DNA of 64,000 bases from Symbiodinium natans (GCA_905221605.1 CAJNDS010001680.1:62001-126000); one strand, 5' to 3'; shown: positions 11,565 to 22,361, numbered from the stretch's first letter. Made by a program: numbers and translations. Notes: a model not told the origin generated them from the letters alone.

Positions 11565-11617
11565 GCCAGCATGAAGGATGCCGTACGGGCCATGGAGGCC
11601 GGATGCTCAGGGGAGTC
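11565..11617 (+). CDS. Putative exon between inverted telomeric repeats
   Basis: Reads ASMKDAVRAMEAGCSGES. CCCTAAA units at 11527-11552 upstream, TTTAGGG at 11618 downstream. Confidence 0.38.
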
Positions 11618-11733
11618 TTTAGGGTTTAGGGTTTAGGGACCAGAGGCTTTTCAAAGGGCCCACTTTTTTCCCCTTGTCGTGGGTTGAGGGCACTTTTCCC
11701 CTTGTCGTGGGGTTTAGGGTTCAGGGTTTAGGG

Positions 11734-11822
11734 CTAGGATCCAGAGTGGGCCCTTGTTCCCCGTATAAGCCTCTTTAAACCAAAATGGGTATCTTCTTAA
11801 TTGCTAGGCTAATCTTGGGTCG
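11734..11822 (+). repeat. Hairpin element, family B
   Basis: CTAGGATCCAGAGTGGGCCC ... AGGCTAATCTTGGGTCG, a short copy. Similar pieces lie at 10974-11055 and 27503-27610. Confidence 0.55.
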
Positions 11823-11886
11823 ATTTTTTTTTGGTGGCTCGCTCTTGGGTCGAAAGGGTTTAAGGTTTTTGCATCTTGGCTGGCAG

Positions 11887-11943
11887 TAAAGCTGCATGTG
11901 TCGAATGGCGAACTTCGGGCGAAGTGGCAAGCCTGTTGCACAG
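11887..11943 (+). CDS. Putative exon
   Basis: After TTGGCTGGCAG, reads KLHVSNGELRAKWQACCTG and ends CACAG. Confidence 0.38.
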
Positions 11944-12079
11944 GGGTTCCGGTGGGTCCATCGCTGTCGGAGTTAGTGTTGAGGTTCAGCGGTCGCTAGA
12001 CCCTAAATCCTGCAGTGCCTGGGGAGTCGACCTGCACAACGGTGCTTGATAACTCTAAACCATGAGGATCATACCTATA

Positions 12080-12170
12080 CTAGGAGATTCATGAGTAGTT
12101 TTAACTGGGGTCGTACCTCAGGGTACTTTTATAACCCTACTCATATCTACCCATGAACCATCAAGTAATA
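12080..12170 (+). repeat. Hairpin element, family D
   Basis: CTAGGAGATTCATGAGTAG ... CTACCCATGAACCATCAAGTA. Confidence 0.55.
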
Positions 12171-12678
12171 AACATAAAAAGGCGAACGGCTCTTCCCAGA
12201 CACTCCATTATAACTTTCAACCAGAGTCTTTAACCCTAAATCCTAAACCCTGCAAGGAAGATCGAATAGTCCGATCATATTCGGGTCTTTATAGAAATTG
12301 AACGAGTATGCAGCTCTCTTGGCCCGTGGGCTGATTGTAGGGGCTGGGTTAAAGGGTTTAGGGTTTAGGATCGTATCGTAGTAGGCAGTTGGGTTCGTAC
12401 TCGTCGTGGTCGTGGTTGCAGTTGTGGTGGTGGTGGTGGTGGCGGCTGAATTTCAAGAGATGTTGTTGAGGCCCCCCAGACCCGAAAGCTCGCGATCAGG
12501 ACTCCATACTCGGCACTCACAGCCCTAAACACGCCAAGCCACACATCCCCAAACCCCAAGCCCCGAGCCCCAAGCCGCAAAAACCCAACTCAAAAGATCC
12601 CAAGCCCAAAGGCATGTAATGTCCAAGCCTGAGATTTCCCCGTAGCCACAAGAACCATTGGAGCCCAGCTTTTGCAAG

Positions 12679-12747
12679 AAGGCCATGCGACTCATGGTGG
12701 AAGGGCACTACTTTCCCATGCAGCAGTCGCTGGGCTTCAGCAGGGCC
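12679..12747 (+). CDS. Putative exon
   Basis: Reads KKAMRLMVEGHYFPMQQSLG then FSRA. Confidence 0.38.
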
Positions 12748-13429
12748 TAGGGTTTTGCCGGTGTGTAGGAGGCTCGTTGAGGGCGCTTAGTAGCTGAGTG
12801 AGTACACTTTACACTTTTTGGGATACTAGAACCCCCCTGTAAAGCTGAAGGTGTACACTTTTGGGGCTTATGAACCCAGCAACCAAGGGCGCGAGACATG
12901 TTTTTCTCGGTATCGTTGCAGTAGATAAGCTAGCTTAACGGGCGCGGGGTTGCTGGCAAAGCTGATGTGCAGCTGGCCCCTAAACCCTAAACCCTAAACC
13001 CTAAACCCTAAACCCTAAACCCTAAACCCCTTCAGAGGCTCTAGCTTGGACCCCTAGGATGGTACCCTTGGGTTTCGGGGGACCCTGTTTACAGATCCCT
13101 CAGGTAGTAGAAGGGCCATACTAGGAGTAGATTAAGGCTAATCCTCAGGGGTACAGCCTTAGGGGTACGAGTCTCAGTCCCTTGACCCCTGTCTAGTCTA
13201 GCTTCCGCTGCGCTCGGCGGCTTACAGAGTTTAACTCCCCTACAAGGAAGGGCACCCCCTTATGAGTTAGAGTCAGCAACTTAGGGTTCTTGCAACTCTG
13301 CAACTATGCCCAGGCGAGCCCTTGTAATCCCTAAGCCCCTAAACCCTAAGCCCTCAACCCCTAAACCTTAAACCCTAAGCCCCAAGCCCTAAACCCTAAA
13401 CCCCCTAAGCCCCAAACCCTAAACCCCAG

Positions 13430-13531
13430 CTCCTCGTGAGGCACCTGCACTCCCAGTCGGGCTCGAATCGCTCCTGTGACGTCTTGGAGCAGACGTCGCG
13501 GCTCTTGATCCAGCTGGCAAAGGCGCTTTAG
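13430..13531 (+). CDS. Putative exon, 33 codons between inverted telomeric repeats
   Basis: After ACCCCAG, reads LLVRHLHSQSGSNRSCDVLE then QTSRLLIQLAKAL. C-strand repeats upstream, TTTAGGG directly downstream. Confidence 0.45.
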   Translation, partial: LLVRHLHSQSGSNRSCDVLEQTSRLLIQLAKAL

Positions 13532-13642
13532 GGGTTTAGGGTTTAGGGTTAGGGTTCAGGGCTTAGGGTTTAGGGCTTCAGGGTTTACATCTGGATGCCC
13601 TTCTTCCCGCTTTTGCTCAGTGCTTAGGGCTCCCTTGTGCAG

Positions 13643-13703
13643 CGCTGCAAGCAAAGAACAGGGCACCTTTCTGTTCTTAGAATACTGGGCAACCGAGATC
13701 TGA
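13643..13703 (+). CDS. Putative exon
   Basis: After TTGTGCAG, reads AASKEQGTFLFLEYWATEI to TGA. An antisense frame over 13556-13897 is also open. Downstream, 13844-14218 holds a 124-codon + frame (SNGLQFEWLFVNHGVV ...) that I cannot assign. Confidence 0.35.
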
Positions 13704-14466
13704 GGGCATGAATATAAGCCTACTTTAACCAAGGCACGGTACATGTAGTCATGGGTCATAATCTTATGACAGTTATGAAACTTCAAGTGTAGGGGGTTGA
13801 GGAGAGTTGTGAGACCACAGGCGAAGCTTTTCAAGGCCAAGAAGTGTCGAATGGGCTGCAATTTGAATGGCTCTTTGTAAACCACGGCGTGGTACATGTC
13901 ACGCTGGCCCTGGGCTACGCATTGTCAGATGACTTCTCCTCAATCAAGTCTAGTCTTCGATGCATGACGTGGGCTTACTTCGCTTTTCATCAGCATGCAG
14001 TCTTCTGCTCACGCCGTAGCAATGAGCCGGTATACCGTCCGCATCCCGACGGAACCCCACCAAAACCCACGAGTTTCCCCAATCCACTGCTTGGAAAGGC
14101 CTCTATAGTGATACGCCCGAGACCCACATGCCATATGAAACTGTCCCCTCCCAATGACAAACGAGCACTCGGCCCTGAACGCCCGCAAACGCGTGGGAAG
14201 CCTGAAGCCCAACCTTAAACCCTAAGCCTTGGAGATACCAGCAGTCCTTATTAAGGATTATAATAGCTTACTGGCTCAAAACCCAACTTTTCAACTTTTG
14301 GGCTTCTTATAAGGTAGTTTATTCTGAAAGTTTCAACTTGTATTTCCTTGGGTTTTGGGCCAGTAAGATAGGGGGGGTACTATAGTTGCTAGTAAGCACT
14401 GCTAGGAGAAAAAGGGGGAACTTCCCAACCTAAACCTCCGAAACCCTTCTCAGAGAGTACCCTGAC

Positions 14467-14589
14467 CTACTCTTTGCTTAAGAACCAAACCCCCCCCCAA
14501 AAAAAAAAATAATAATAATAATAAAGAAAACCTTATAAGGACAATATAGGGAGTAGTATTTCATGTTTGTTGGGGGCTCTTAAGCAAAG
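14467..14589 (+). mobile_element. Hairpin element, family E, with 11-bp flanking duplication
   Basis: CTACTCTTTGCTTAAGAACC ... GGCTCTTAAGCAAAG. AGTACCCTGAC stands immediately before (14456-14466) and after (14590-14600) the element, which is direct evidence of insertion. Confidence 0.75.
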
Positions 14590-14943
14590 AGTACCCTGAC
14601 AGGATCCCAAGGGTGGCGACACCATGATGGCTGAAGAAATCGAGTGCCTGAGTCCGGCTCTCAAGGGGTTGTGTTGTTAGGTTCTTCGTAGGGAATGAGG
14701 GAATTCAGGCCCTATAGAATCCCTTAAAGGGTATACATAGATATTTAGGGCCCTCATATGTAGGGCCCTATATAATCCCTTTAAAGGGTATTTATTTATA
14801 TATATATATAGGGCCCTCATCCTAAGAACCAGGTTTTTTTTTGGTTTTGCCTGGGCTCCCATCCTCCTGCTCACGTCATGTCATGTCCGAACTGAAGGAG
14901 GGTTCCGACGTCTACTTTGGGAATGTAGGGTTTAGGGTTTAGG

Positions 14944-15014
14944 CTTCCCCTCCTATACTAACAGCTCCTTGATATGGGTTATAGGGACTGTTTGCCAAAG
15001 GGGGAGCATCCCAA
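14944..15014 (+). repeat. Hairpin element, family C
   Basis: CTTCCCCTCCTATACTAACA ... GGGGGAGCATCCCAAG, followed by an exon-like GTTCCGACATCTACCGG. Confidence 0.5.
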
Positions 15015-15100
15015 GGTTCCGACATCTACCGGCTGAAGTTGGGTTTGGGGTTTAGGGTTTAGGGTTTAGGGTTTAGGGTTTAGGGTTTAGGGTTTTTCAG

Positions 15101-15265
15101 ATCTTGGGGCGGAGAGCTGAGGAAGCTGAGGAAGCTGAGGGGGGAAACCAATCCTCGAACCCTTTGGGAAGCATGCCGGTTTTACCACTGCCAGACTTAC
15201 CATCCAAGTTTACGACAGCCTTCCGGAACTTCTGTGTCTCATTTCTGCTGCTCTCGGGTCGATAG
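15101..15265 (+). CDS. Putative exon, 54 codons
   Basis: After GGTTTTTCAG, reads ILGRRAEEAEEAEGGNQSSN, then LPLPDLPSKFTTAFRNFCVS and FLLLSGR to TAG. An acidic repeat AEEAEEAE is followed by a Pro-rich and then hydrophobic stretch. Among the longest + strand islands. Confidence 0.48.
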   Translation: MLGRRAEEAEEAEGGNQSSNPLGSMPVLPLPDLPSKFTTAFRNFCVSFLLLSGR

Positions 15266-15424
15266 CTGGGCCATTGTTGAAAACCATTCTACATGTTCTC
15301 GATTCCTTCAACCCAACAAGGAACAAAAATGATCTTGAAAAAACATACTACCCAACATAAACCCCAAGAAGAAACGATAATGATCATGTTTAGATAGTAC
15401 CCAACAATGGTGCAGAGAGGGATC

Positions 15425-15499
15425 TTTCGGGTGCTGAGAGCGGCCCCGACAACTGAAGACCTGCCTGGCCTGTTCGAGCGTGCCAAGGTCAAGCGCTGA
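15425..15499 (+). CDS. Putative exon
   Basis: Reads FRVLRAAPTTEDLPGLFERA then KVKR and TGA. Possible last exon, but the stop may lie in intron. Confidence 0.38.
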   Translation, partial: FRVLRAAPTTEDLPGLFERAKVKR

Positions 15500-15551
15500 C
15501 TCTGCTCATCGAGTTGTGTCAGGGGCCAAACCTTCAGAACCAGGCAGGGGG

Positions 15552-15642
15552 GTTAGGGTTTAGGGTTTAGGGTTTAGGGTTTAGGGTTTAGGGTTTAGGG
15601 TTTAGGGTTTAGGGTTTAGGGTTTAGGGTTTAGGGTTTAGGG
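15552..15642 (+). repeat. Telomeric array, G strand
   Basis: About 13 TTTAGGG units. Facing CCCTAAA units lie at 15728-15757, so the space between reads as one intron with telomeric ends. Confidence 0.97.
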
Positions 15643-15772
15643 GGTTGTGTGGCTTCGGGGAGGGCCGAGTTGTTGTCTTTGATAAGGCATATTCCCGTCT
15701 ACGATCCTCGTTTCAGGAAACCCTCTCAAAACCCTAAACCCTAAACCCTAAACCCTCTAACCCTACCCCAAG

Positions 15773-15853
15773 ATCTGCCAAGATTTGCAGACCTTGGGCA
15801 AACGGAAGGCAAGCCCAAGCCTTCCCCAATAAAGAAGCCAAAGCCTCAACAGT
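15773..15853 (+). CDS. Putative exon between inverted telomeric repeats
   Basis: After CCCCAAG, reads DLPRFADLGQTEGKPKPSPI then KKPKPQQL, a basic Pro-rich linker. CCCTAAA upstream, TTTAGGG directly downstream. Confidence 0.42.
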
Positions 15854-15878
15854 TGGTTTAGGGTTTAGGGTTTAGGGG

Positions 15879-16005
15879 CTACTTGGAGGTTCAAAGGTTG
15901 TTCGAGGTAGGGCTGAAATAAGGTTATAACCAGTTATAGCTATAGTTACCCTCATGCTATTTCACTGACGACCCTACGTACACTTGCCCATGCACCTCCA
16001 AGTAT
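15879..16005 (+). repeat. Hairpin element, family D
   Basis: CTACTTGGAGGTTCAAAGG ... TTGCCCATGCACCTCCAAGTA. Confidence 0.6.
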
Positions 16006-16508
16006 AGTCTCGGTAGGGGTTTTCTGCATGGTTTTAGTATAAATACCAAGCAGTTTTTTTTTGTTCTCGCTTCTAAGGGGGGAAAAGCCTTAAACTCCAA
16101 ACCGCGGTATAGATCAGGGACAACCATTTTGGCTAGTCATCGCTGCAAGGGTGAAGGAAGCAATGTGGGAATCTCAACGAGGGAACCCTACGCAACAGTA
16201 GGTAGCTTATAAAAATCTGAAGAAAAGTGATTCACAATCATATGCAACAAAACAACACCGATTATGTTCCCGACAGCTGCGGTAAAAGAGGGGGGGGGGG
16301 GGGCGCGTTCTGCAATCATGATAACCAGGGACCCCCTAATATAGACCCCAAATAGTAGGGTCCCCAAGAAGGTACCCCTAGTTCCGGAAACCCCCCAAAA
16401 TCATAGGGACCCCGAATATAGACCCCCAAATAGCAGGATCCCCAGATTATAATAAGGACCCCCCCATAAGGTACCCCTAACTTCGTAAGCCCCCACATCT
16501 GGTGCCAG

Positions 16509-16573
16509 GAGTTTGTGAGCACCCTGGGACTCGTCGAAGCCAGCTCCCGCAGCCGTGGCCGCACTTCCACACC
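16509..16573 (+). CDS. Putative exon
   Basis: After GGTGCCAG, reads EFVSTLGLVEASSRSRGRTS. A TTTAGGG/CTTAGGG array follows directly. Confidence 0.42.
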
Positions 16574-17244
16574 GGTTTAGGGTTTAGGGTTTAGGGCTTA
16601 GGGCTTAGGGCTTAGGGCTTAGGGCTTAGGGCTTCCCACTTCTGTGGATGTGTGTGTGTGTGTGTGTGCGTGTGCGCATGAGTCTCTATTCTCTTTGAAG
16701 TTCTAAGGAATTCTGTTCTAGTCGATTCTAAGTTGTTGCAACTCAAGTCAAGATTCTAATCCCCAATTCTAGAGCTCGTCTCATTGTATTCTTTTGTGTT
16801 GTTGTTGTTGTTGCTTTTTGGTTTATATTCTAAATCGGTTTTATGGTAATGGCCCACCCATTTGTGCTGTGAACGGCGCCCTTTTGCAAGCTCATGTTTC
16901 TATGAACCTACGAAGGTCGTTTGCAAGCCTGCTAGTAGCTCTAGGGCCCAAGTTTTTACTAGGTAGGTTTATGGACCCTTAGGGCCTACCCGTGTTAACC
17001 TTCAAGTATCTAAGTGTAGCTTTAGGGGCCCTTAACACGATCAATTACCCTCTTGAAAGGGTTCGGAAGTATGGGCCCCTTGGTTTCACGGGAGCATATA
17101 AGGGGTCCCCTGATAAGGGCCCACACTAAGAGACCATGTAACTACCGTTAGATTTAAGGGTAACCCTAAACCCTAAACCCTAAACCCTTAGAAAGTACAC
17201 CGCGCTTGTTCATACCTACCAAGCACACTTCAGGGCTCTTGCAG

Positions 17245-17299
17245 CCCAACTACGAGTTGATCTGCCGACTGGAAGGCCTCTTTCTGGCGGTTTTCATGG
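17245..17299 (+). CDS. Putative exon
   Basis: After GGCTCTTGCAG, reads PNYELICRLEGLFLAVFM. Confidence 0.4.
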
Positions 17300-17988
17300 G
17301 GGGGCCCTAAACCCTAAACCCTAAACCCTAAACCCTAAACCCTAAACCCACGCACCCCTAGTTGGGGTCATTCAAGCAGAGAGTCCCTGGCTGTACTAGC
17401 TATAGTTAAGAGACTTCTAGCCGAAGTGACGCACCCTTATACCTCTGCTTGTCTTGCCCTTGCCGGTAACTTGATATGTAAATTTACCTACCGTTTTTTG
17501 AAGTGTTATTTATTGTTATTGGTAGGGATAGCCCATAAAACTGTGGGCAAGAAGCGCCCGAGGTATACCTAGTATAGCTCTTTGGGGTTGGTTGCATTTG
17601 GGGCGCTTGGGAATGTCTTTGTTGCATTTGGGGCGCTTGGGATTTTAAGCCTAGAAATACCGGCCCATCGTAAAAGGCGATGTCTACCCGCCAACGGTGC
17701 GCAGGCTGCACCTTGGCAGAGGCACCTATTGAAACTCACTGTGTTACGTCCTTTAGGCCTTAGGGCTTTGGGTTTAGGGTTTTGGGTTTCGGGTTTAAAG
17801 TTTAAGGCATCATGGCCCGGATGCAAAAGGGGTAGGCCATGCAGTTTCTGCTCTTTTTTTCCTCATCTACCTCATGCACTGTACAAGCTCTCAAGGCAGA
17901 AGAAATGCCGATCTCCCGCGTCATTATCCGGATCTGTCATGTCTTGCTTTCGCATTGAGGGGGAGGATGGCTATCTTGGGTCTACCTC

Positions 17989-18095
17989 GGGATGTTCCCC
18001 CCCCTTATAATATACTTGCAGTCCTTAGTCGGGGCTATAAGAAGGTGTACTATCATCCTTATTAAGTACTGTTAGTATAAGGAGAAACATCCAAA
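17989..18095 (+). repeat. Hairpin element, family C
   Basis: GGGATGTTCCCCCCCCTTAT ... AGTATAAGGAGAAACATCC. Family C ends are CTTGGGATGTTCCCCCTTAT and ATAAGGGGGAACATCCCAAG. Partial or rearranged copies: 1469-1530, 10820-10893, 42862-43095, 47446-47500. Confidence 0.6.
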
Positions 18096-18434
18096 GGTCT
18101 ACATTGTTGCACTTAAGGTAGGCCGTTATTCCATTTTTTCAGGGCTTAGGCTCCCTTGTAAACCCCTTTAAGCAAAAACGGCAACCTTTGTTGATCCGGG
18201 TTGCTGTGCAAAGCCCAATTCAAGACCCATATCAAGGGACCTGTCACTACCTTAAGATAAAGGGGTTTCTAGGGTATTTAAGGTTCAACAAGGACCTGCT
18301 ATCTAGGATGCTGGTAGGGACCAACAAGAGGGCACCCTTGTGACTGGGGGGCAACCTTGAAATCGTCTCCTTGAAACTAGTTTTCATGTATAATAAAGTT
18401 TAAGCACCCAAGAGAATACTATCCGTAGTATCCG

Positions 18435-18493
18435 AGGAAAGCGCTGCTACGGCACCCAAAACCCTAAACCCTAAACCCTAGGAAAGCGCTGCT
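18435..18493 (+). repeat. 14-bp duplication flanking a telomeric stretch at an exon start
   Basis: AGGAAAGCGCTGCT at 18435-18448 and 18480-18493; between them CCCTAAA units. Comparable cases: GGGCCAGATGTATC at 22400-22413 and 22454-22467, TTGTGTTTTATC at 61282-61293 and 61318-61329. Confidence 0.8.
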
Positions 18494-18586
18494 GCTGGAT
18501 GCCATGTTGGCCTTGGTTGAGGGTCGCCTGGATAGCCGTATCCATGCCACTGGGAGCTGCAATTCTTGGGACTTCCCAAGGGAGGG
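18482..18586 (+). CDS. Putative exon, 35 codons
   Basis: After CCCTAG, reads KALLLDAMLALVEGRLDSRI then HATGSCNSWDFPRE. Its first 14 bases are duplicated upstream of the C-strand stretch; TTTAGGG follows directly. Confidence 0.48.
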
Positions 18587-18940
18587 TTTAGGGTTTAGGG
18601 TTTTTGTACCTCCAGTAAGTAACGATTATACCACTTCGGGGGGTTTAATAAAGCCAGAGGGCTGAGAGTTAGGCGCGCGGCTTTGCCTCGGCTCTATGTA
18701 GGGTTGTAAGTAGAGCTACAACCCGTTCTATGCTTGCCCCCATGAGCATTCAAAATAGGGGGGTTCCACGGGCGTTTTACCCAGCCTATGCCTGAAACCT
18801 GAAATCTCTGGCACCTGCCAGGGATGTGAGGTTTAGGGTTTAGTTTCAAGGCGATTTATCGGTTGGAGCTCGCGTGCTGTTAAAGCTAGAGCCCGAAACC
18901 CTAAACCCTAAACCCTGATACTTAGGTGACCATCCCACAG

Positions 18941-18978
18941 CGTTTGGACCCTTCCGTGCTGAAGGCCGTTGTGTTTCG
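18941..18978 (+). CDS. Putative small exon
   Basis: After ATCCCACAG, reads RLDPSVLKAVVF, then a T17G13 run. Confidence 0.3.
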
Positions 18979-19636
18979 TTTTTTTTTTTTTTTTGGGGGG
19001 GGGGGGGGTCCAGGCTGTAGGGTTTATCCTTGTCTAGAGTTTGGGGTGGGTTTATGGTCTCAGCTAGCTTGTCCGAGACTGGGTTCAAAAGGATTTCTGG
19101 TTTAGGGCACATGGGTCAAAACGATTGGGGTGTTGCCAGTAGCAAAAGGGCTTTAGCTACACTACACAAAGACCTACCCATATAGGTCAGAGTCTTTGAC
19201 TTTCGAAGTCGCGGTCCCCATCCTGTGATAAGACGCAGGCCTATATGTAGAGTACCCAAGCAGGGACCATGATTTCGAGAATTGCCCCTATGCTACTGTA
19301 AGTAAGGGTTTGCGGAATGTTGAGGCCAAGAGACGGCAATGAGGGTTACAGGGACCCCCAAAGTAAACAGAACATGCCTCGCATAGGGAGTAACATCCAT
19401 TTCCCCCAGTTGAAGAAAGAAAGGTCACGCAGGGATAAACCAACTCCTCCTCCTCTTTCAGGGGATTTCCGGGCGAGAGAGGGTGTGACTCCGCCATATA
19501 GGTTTCGGCTCTGCGAATTATAGGGTTTCGGGTATTCGGGAAACCGCATGGCACCACAATTAGCCCCTTTTTTTTGGGGGGGGGGGGCGGGGGGGTGGGG
19601 GTGTCGCCACAACAGAAGTCGCCAGTGCCTGCACAG

Positions 19637-19718
19637 GAGCGCATCGAGTTTGTCTACGGCTACTTTGTCTTCGGCATGGTCGGCGCTTCCGTGGCATACT
19701 TGAGACGGGGCTGCGCGT
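19637..19718 (+). CDS. Putative exon with membrane segment
   Basis: After CTGCACAG, reads ERIEFVYGYFVFGMVGASVA then YLRRGCA: one likely transmembrane helix. Confidence 0.45.
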
Positions 19719-19760
19719 TCCCTAAACCCTAAAACCCTAAACCCTTTTATGCTTTCCCAG

Positions 19761-19872
19761 CAAGTCTGAAGCCCTCAGCCTTGCAGCCTCAACTCAGGTC
19801 ACGTGCCTCACGCAATGTGTGGGTTTCGGGAGCTTGTCGGGAGAAGTCGCAGAGAAGGCCCAAGGCAAAAGG
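19761..19872 (+). CDS. Putative exon, 37 codons
   Basis: After the good acceptor GCTTTCCCAG, reads KSEALSLAASTQVTCLTQCV then GFGSLSGEVAEKAQG. Confidence 0.48.
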
Positions 19873-19947
19873 GGTCTAGGGTAGCCTAAGCCCTATACCC
19901 TAGACCCTAAACCCTCCCGTGTGTGCAAGTGGGAGAGTCGAAGCCCC

Positions 19948-20015
19948 CGAGGTGTGGCCATGCGCACCGTGCAAAGTGAGACGGTAGCCGCCATACCGCT
20001 GGAGGCACACTTTGA
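19948..20015 (+). CDS. Putative exon
   Basis: Reads RGVAMRTVQSETVAAIPLEA then HFE; TTTAGGG repeats follow the last base. Confidence 0.42.
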
Positions 20016-20202
20016 GGTTTAGGGTTTAGGGTTCAGAGTTTGGGTGTGTAGGGTTTTAGGGTTTGGGGTTTTAGGGGTTTGGGGGTTTAGGGTTTAGGGT
20101 ATAGGCAACTGGATGCAAGAAATAGGGTTTAGGGTTTAAGGCTAAGGGCTCCAGGGACATTCAGTCATCTAGCCTTCTAGCAGTAAGGTGTCGAGGTGAG
20201 GA

Positions 20203-20320
20203 CCCAAAAAGCACAATACCCCTTAATTAGGGCATATTCCTCAAATCATAATAATAGGGATCCCTTTACAATTTAAGGTATATTCCTTAATTAAGGGGTA
20301 TTTGGGCTCTCTGGGAAGTC
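20203..20320 (+). repeat. Hairpin element, family F
   Basis: AATACCCCTTAATTAGGGCAT ... TTAATTAAGGGGTATTTGGG, the same inner palindrome type as 63622-63733. Confidence 0.65.
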
Positions 20321-20362
20321 CCTCGATGTTTCGGAGCGCTTGTAGAGTCCAGTGCTTCTTTC

Positions 20363-20690
20363 GTGCTCGGGACTGTCGAGTTGCTGAGCTTCCTTTCGGA
20401 AGCAGCGGCGAAGTTGGGGAATATCCCTCCTAACCCTAAACCCAGGCACCCCCAAGTCCCCAGAAGTGCTCCGCAGGGGGAACTTGTTGGGGCTCTGGAT
20501 CTCTGGGCAGTTCATGGTTCGGGCGTCCCTGGTACAGTGGGAGAGATTGAGCACATTGACCTTGAACACTTATCGAAGCCAGTTGGGGCAATTGGGCTCC
20601 CCAAGAGCCGGAGCCCCAAACGGCTAAAGTGTGAAGCGAAAATAGGTTCAGAGTTGAACAGAGCCGAAACCCTAAACCCTAAACCCTAAA
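20363..20690 (+). CDS. Open island, possibly exon(s)
   Basis: A 108-codon + frame. The first part LLGTVELLSFLSEAAAKLGN is convincing; the middle may contain intron. Family unknown. Confidence 0.32.
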
Positions 20691-20695
20691 CTCGT

Positions 20696-20854
20696 GAGCT
20701 TAGCCGGGCCCCACTTCTAAAAAGGCAGTTGAGAACACGGCTTGACCAGGGCAACATGCGGGCGCTGCTGATGCCTTCGGCCGACCCTACCGAGGCCGAG
20801 ACGGGCACAGGATTTCGGCTGGATGAGATGGCTCCTTACTTATGGTACTCCTAA
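20696..20854 (+). CDS. Putative exon, 52 codons
   Basis: Reads ELSRAPLLKRQLRTRLDQGN, MRALLMPSADPTEAETGTGF, then RLDEMAPYLWYS to TAA. Directly preceded by a CCCTAAA array. Possibly a last coding exon. Confidence 0.5.
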   Translation, partial: ELSRAPLLKRQLRTRLDQGNMRALLMPSADPTEAETGTGFRLDEMAPYLWYS

Positions 20855-20859
20855 CTGAC

Positions 20860-21741
20860 AAGTACCCATGAACCTCCAAATAAGTCTTTCACCGTACCAG
20901 TATTCCAGGGCCAGAAATCTGCAACGAGCCAGAGGGAGAGAGAGAGAGAGAGAGACATCACTTTGAATACCGGGGCAGGCGCACAGCCAAGGGGTTCGCC
21001 CCCACGCCCAAAAAAAAGGAAAGACATCATGTTGGCTCAAGTCGGAACCTGCCCCCGGCTTGAGCCAGTGAACAGCTGTTTTCAGTATCCAGGGCACTCA
21101 AAGGTGAGCCGAGCCGGGGGAGCTGCAATAGAGGGGGCTCTGGGGTACAACTGTCACTGGGGGCCTGGCTATGTGATTGGTTTAGGCGCCCAGCTCCTGC
21201 CTGTGAAGCGATCCGTGCCGAAAACATGCACAGAAGTCAGGGGTGAGAAGGGGTGCTCAGGCTTGCAAGTCGTTGCCAGGACACGCAGTGCATGGGTATG
21301 TTGTATGTGGCCACTTTAGCTGTTAGACTGCTAAAGCGCAGCCTGGTCACGGCCGCTCCTTCAAGACAGGTGTTCGGGCAGCGACAGGGAGGACACTTTC
21401 TTGGCGGGGTGTCGTGCACGGGCGCGCCCTAAAGTCCCAGCCCACCATAACTCCCGCTAACGCGGGGGTGAAGGGGGTTGGGGGCGGCGGGGTTTGCGTA
21501 GCCGGCCCACTCCCGGGAACAAGGATGCCATCATACTCCCGGTAGTTAGAAGACAGCTCGATTAGGGGTGGGCCCCTGACTCAGGGCAGAGACCAGGGGG
21601 GTGCATGCTACCAACAAACCACCCAGAGGTGTGCAACCTGCGTGCAACAGATATGCGGAGGCCGTTAACTCAAGCACGTTTTTGTTTGCCACAGAACTTT
21701 TCTCATCAGACAGATTGGGACATTCACTCAGAAGGTTCACT

Positions 21742-21790
<49 letters not shown>

Positions 21791-22215
21791 AGAGAGAGAG
21801 AGAACAAGAGAGAGAGGGAGGGAGGGAGGGAGGGAGGGAGGGAAAGAGAGAGAGAGAGAGGGAGAGTACCTGGGGACAACTGGTATTCCCTTTCTGGTCC
21901 CTATATAGTATAATAAGCCCCCAAAACCCGATTTAAATTATTCAAGCCCCTATAGTGTTAGTGTGTGTGTGTGTGCGCGTGCGTGCGTGCGTGTGTGCGT
22001 GCGTGCGTGCGCGCGTGCGTGCGTGCGTGCGTGTGCGTGCCATGCTGCTGCCTTATGTTGCCTCTCCGGCCTTGGCTTACAGCCTATAGGTAGGCCCTTG
22101 GGAGATTTTATATTTTCCCTTACTAGGCTTGAGAGGATCATATTTAGGAAACCCTAACCCCAAACCCGAAACCTTAGACCTATTTTTCCGAGGGTTTTAA
22201 CAGCCATCCGAGCAA
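20860..22215. other. Microsatellite-rich stretch
   Basis: GA, GGGA and GT/GC tracts. 20963-21319 is an open + frame of 118 codons; at 21028-21041 it contains CATGTTGGCTCAAG, one mismatch from the spliced-leader 3' end. No supported gene. Confidence 0.4.
21739..22045. repeat. Microsatellite block (GA)n, (GGGA)n, (GT/GC)n
   Basis: AG repeats 21739-21867 with six GGGA units inside, then GTGT/GCGT repeats 21958-22040. A smaller GA tract lies at 20931-20955. No coding signal is credible in 21320-22150. Confidence 0.93.
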
Positions 22216-22224
22216 CAGAGACAG

Positions 22225-22285
22225 GTCTACAGGGCGCTCTTGGATGCCAGCGTGCTGGCCGAGGCTGCCCGCCAGGGCTGCGTAG
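22225..22285 (+). CDS. Putative exon between inverted telomeric repeats
   Basis: After GAGACAG, reads VYRALLDASVLAEAARQGC. A TTTAGGG/TTGAGGG array follows. Confidence 0.45.
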
Positions 22286-22330
22286 GGTTTTGGGTTTAGG
22301 GTTAGGGGTTAGGGGTTAGGGGTTGAGGGA

Positions 22331-22361
<31 letters not shown>

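Noticed and set aside
15668..15722. Exon-like LLSLIRHIPVYDPRFRKP
   Set aside because: Preceded by a G-strand and followed by a C-strand array; reads as intron interior.
16124..16134. CCATTTTGGCT, an exact 11-base match to the spliced leader interior
   Set aside because: The match stops before the conserved CAAG and has no transcript-like context; 11 bases can occur by chance in 64 kb of both strands.
21028..21041. CATGTTGGCTCAAG, near the spliced-leader 3' end
   Set aside because: One mismatch in 14 and no retroposed gene structure after it; kept only as a note.
21605..21913. 102-codon + frame ending in Arg/Glu repeats
   Set aside because: Encoded by a GA microsatellite.
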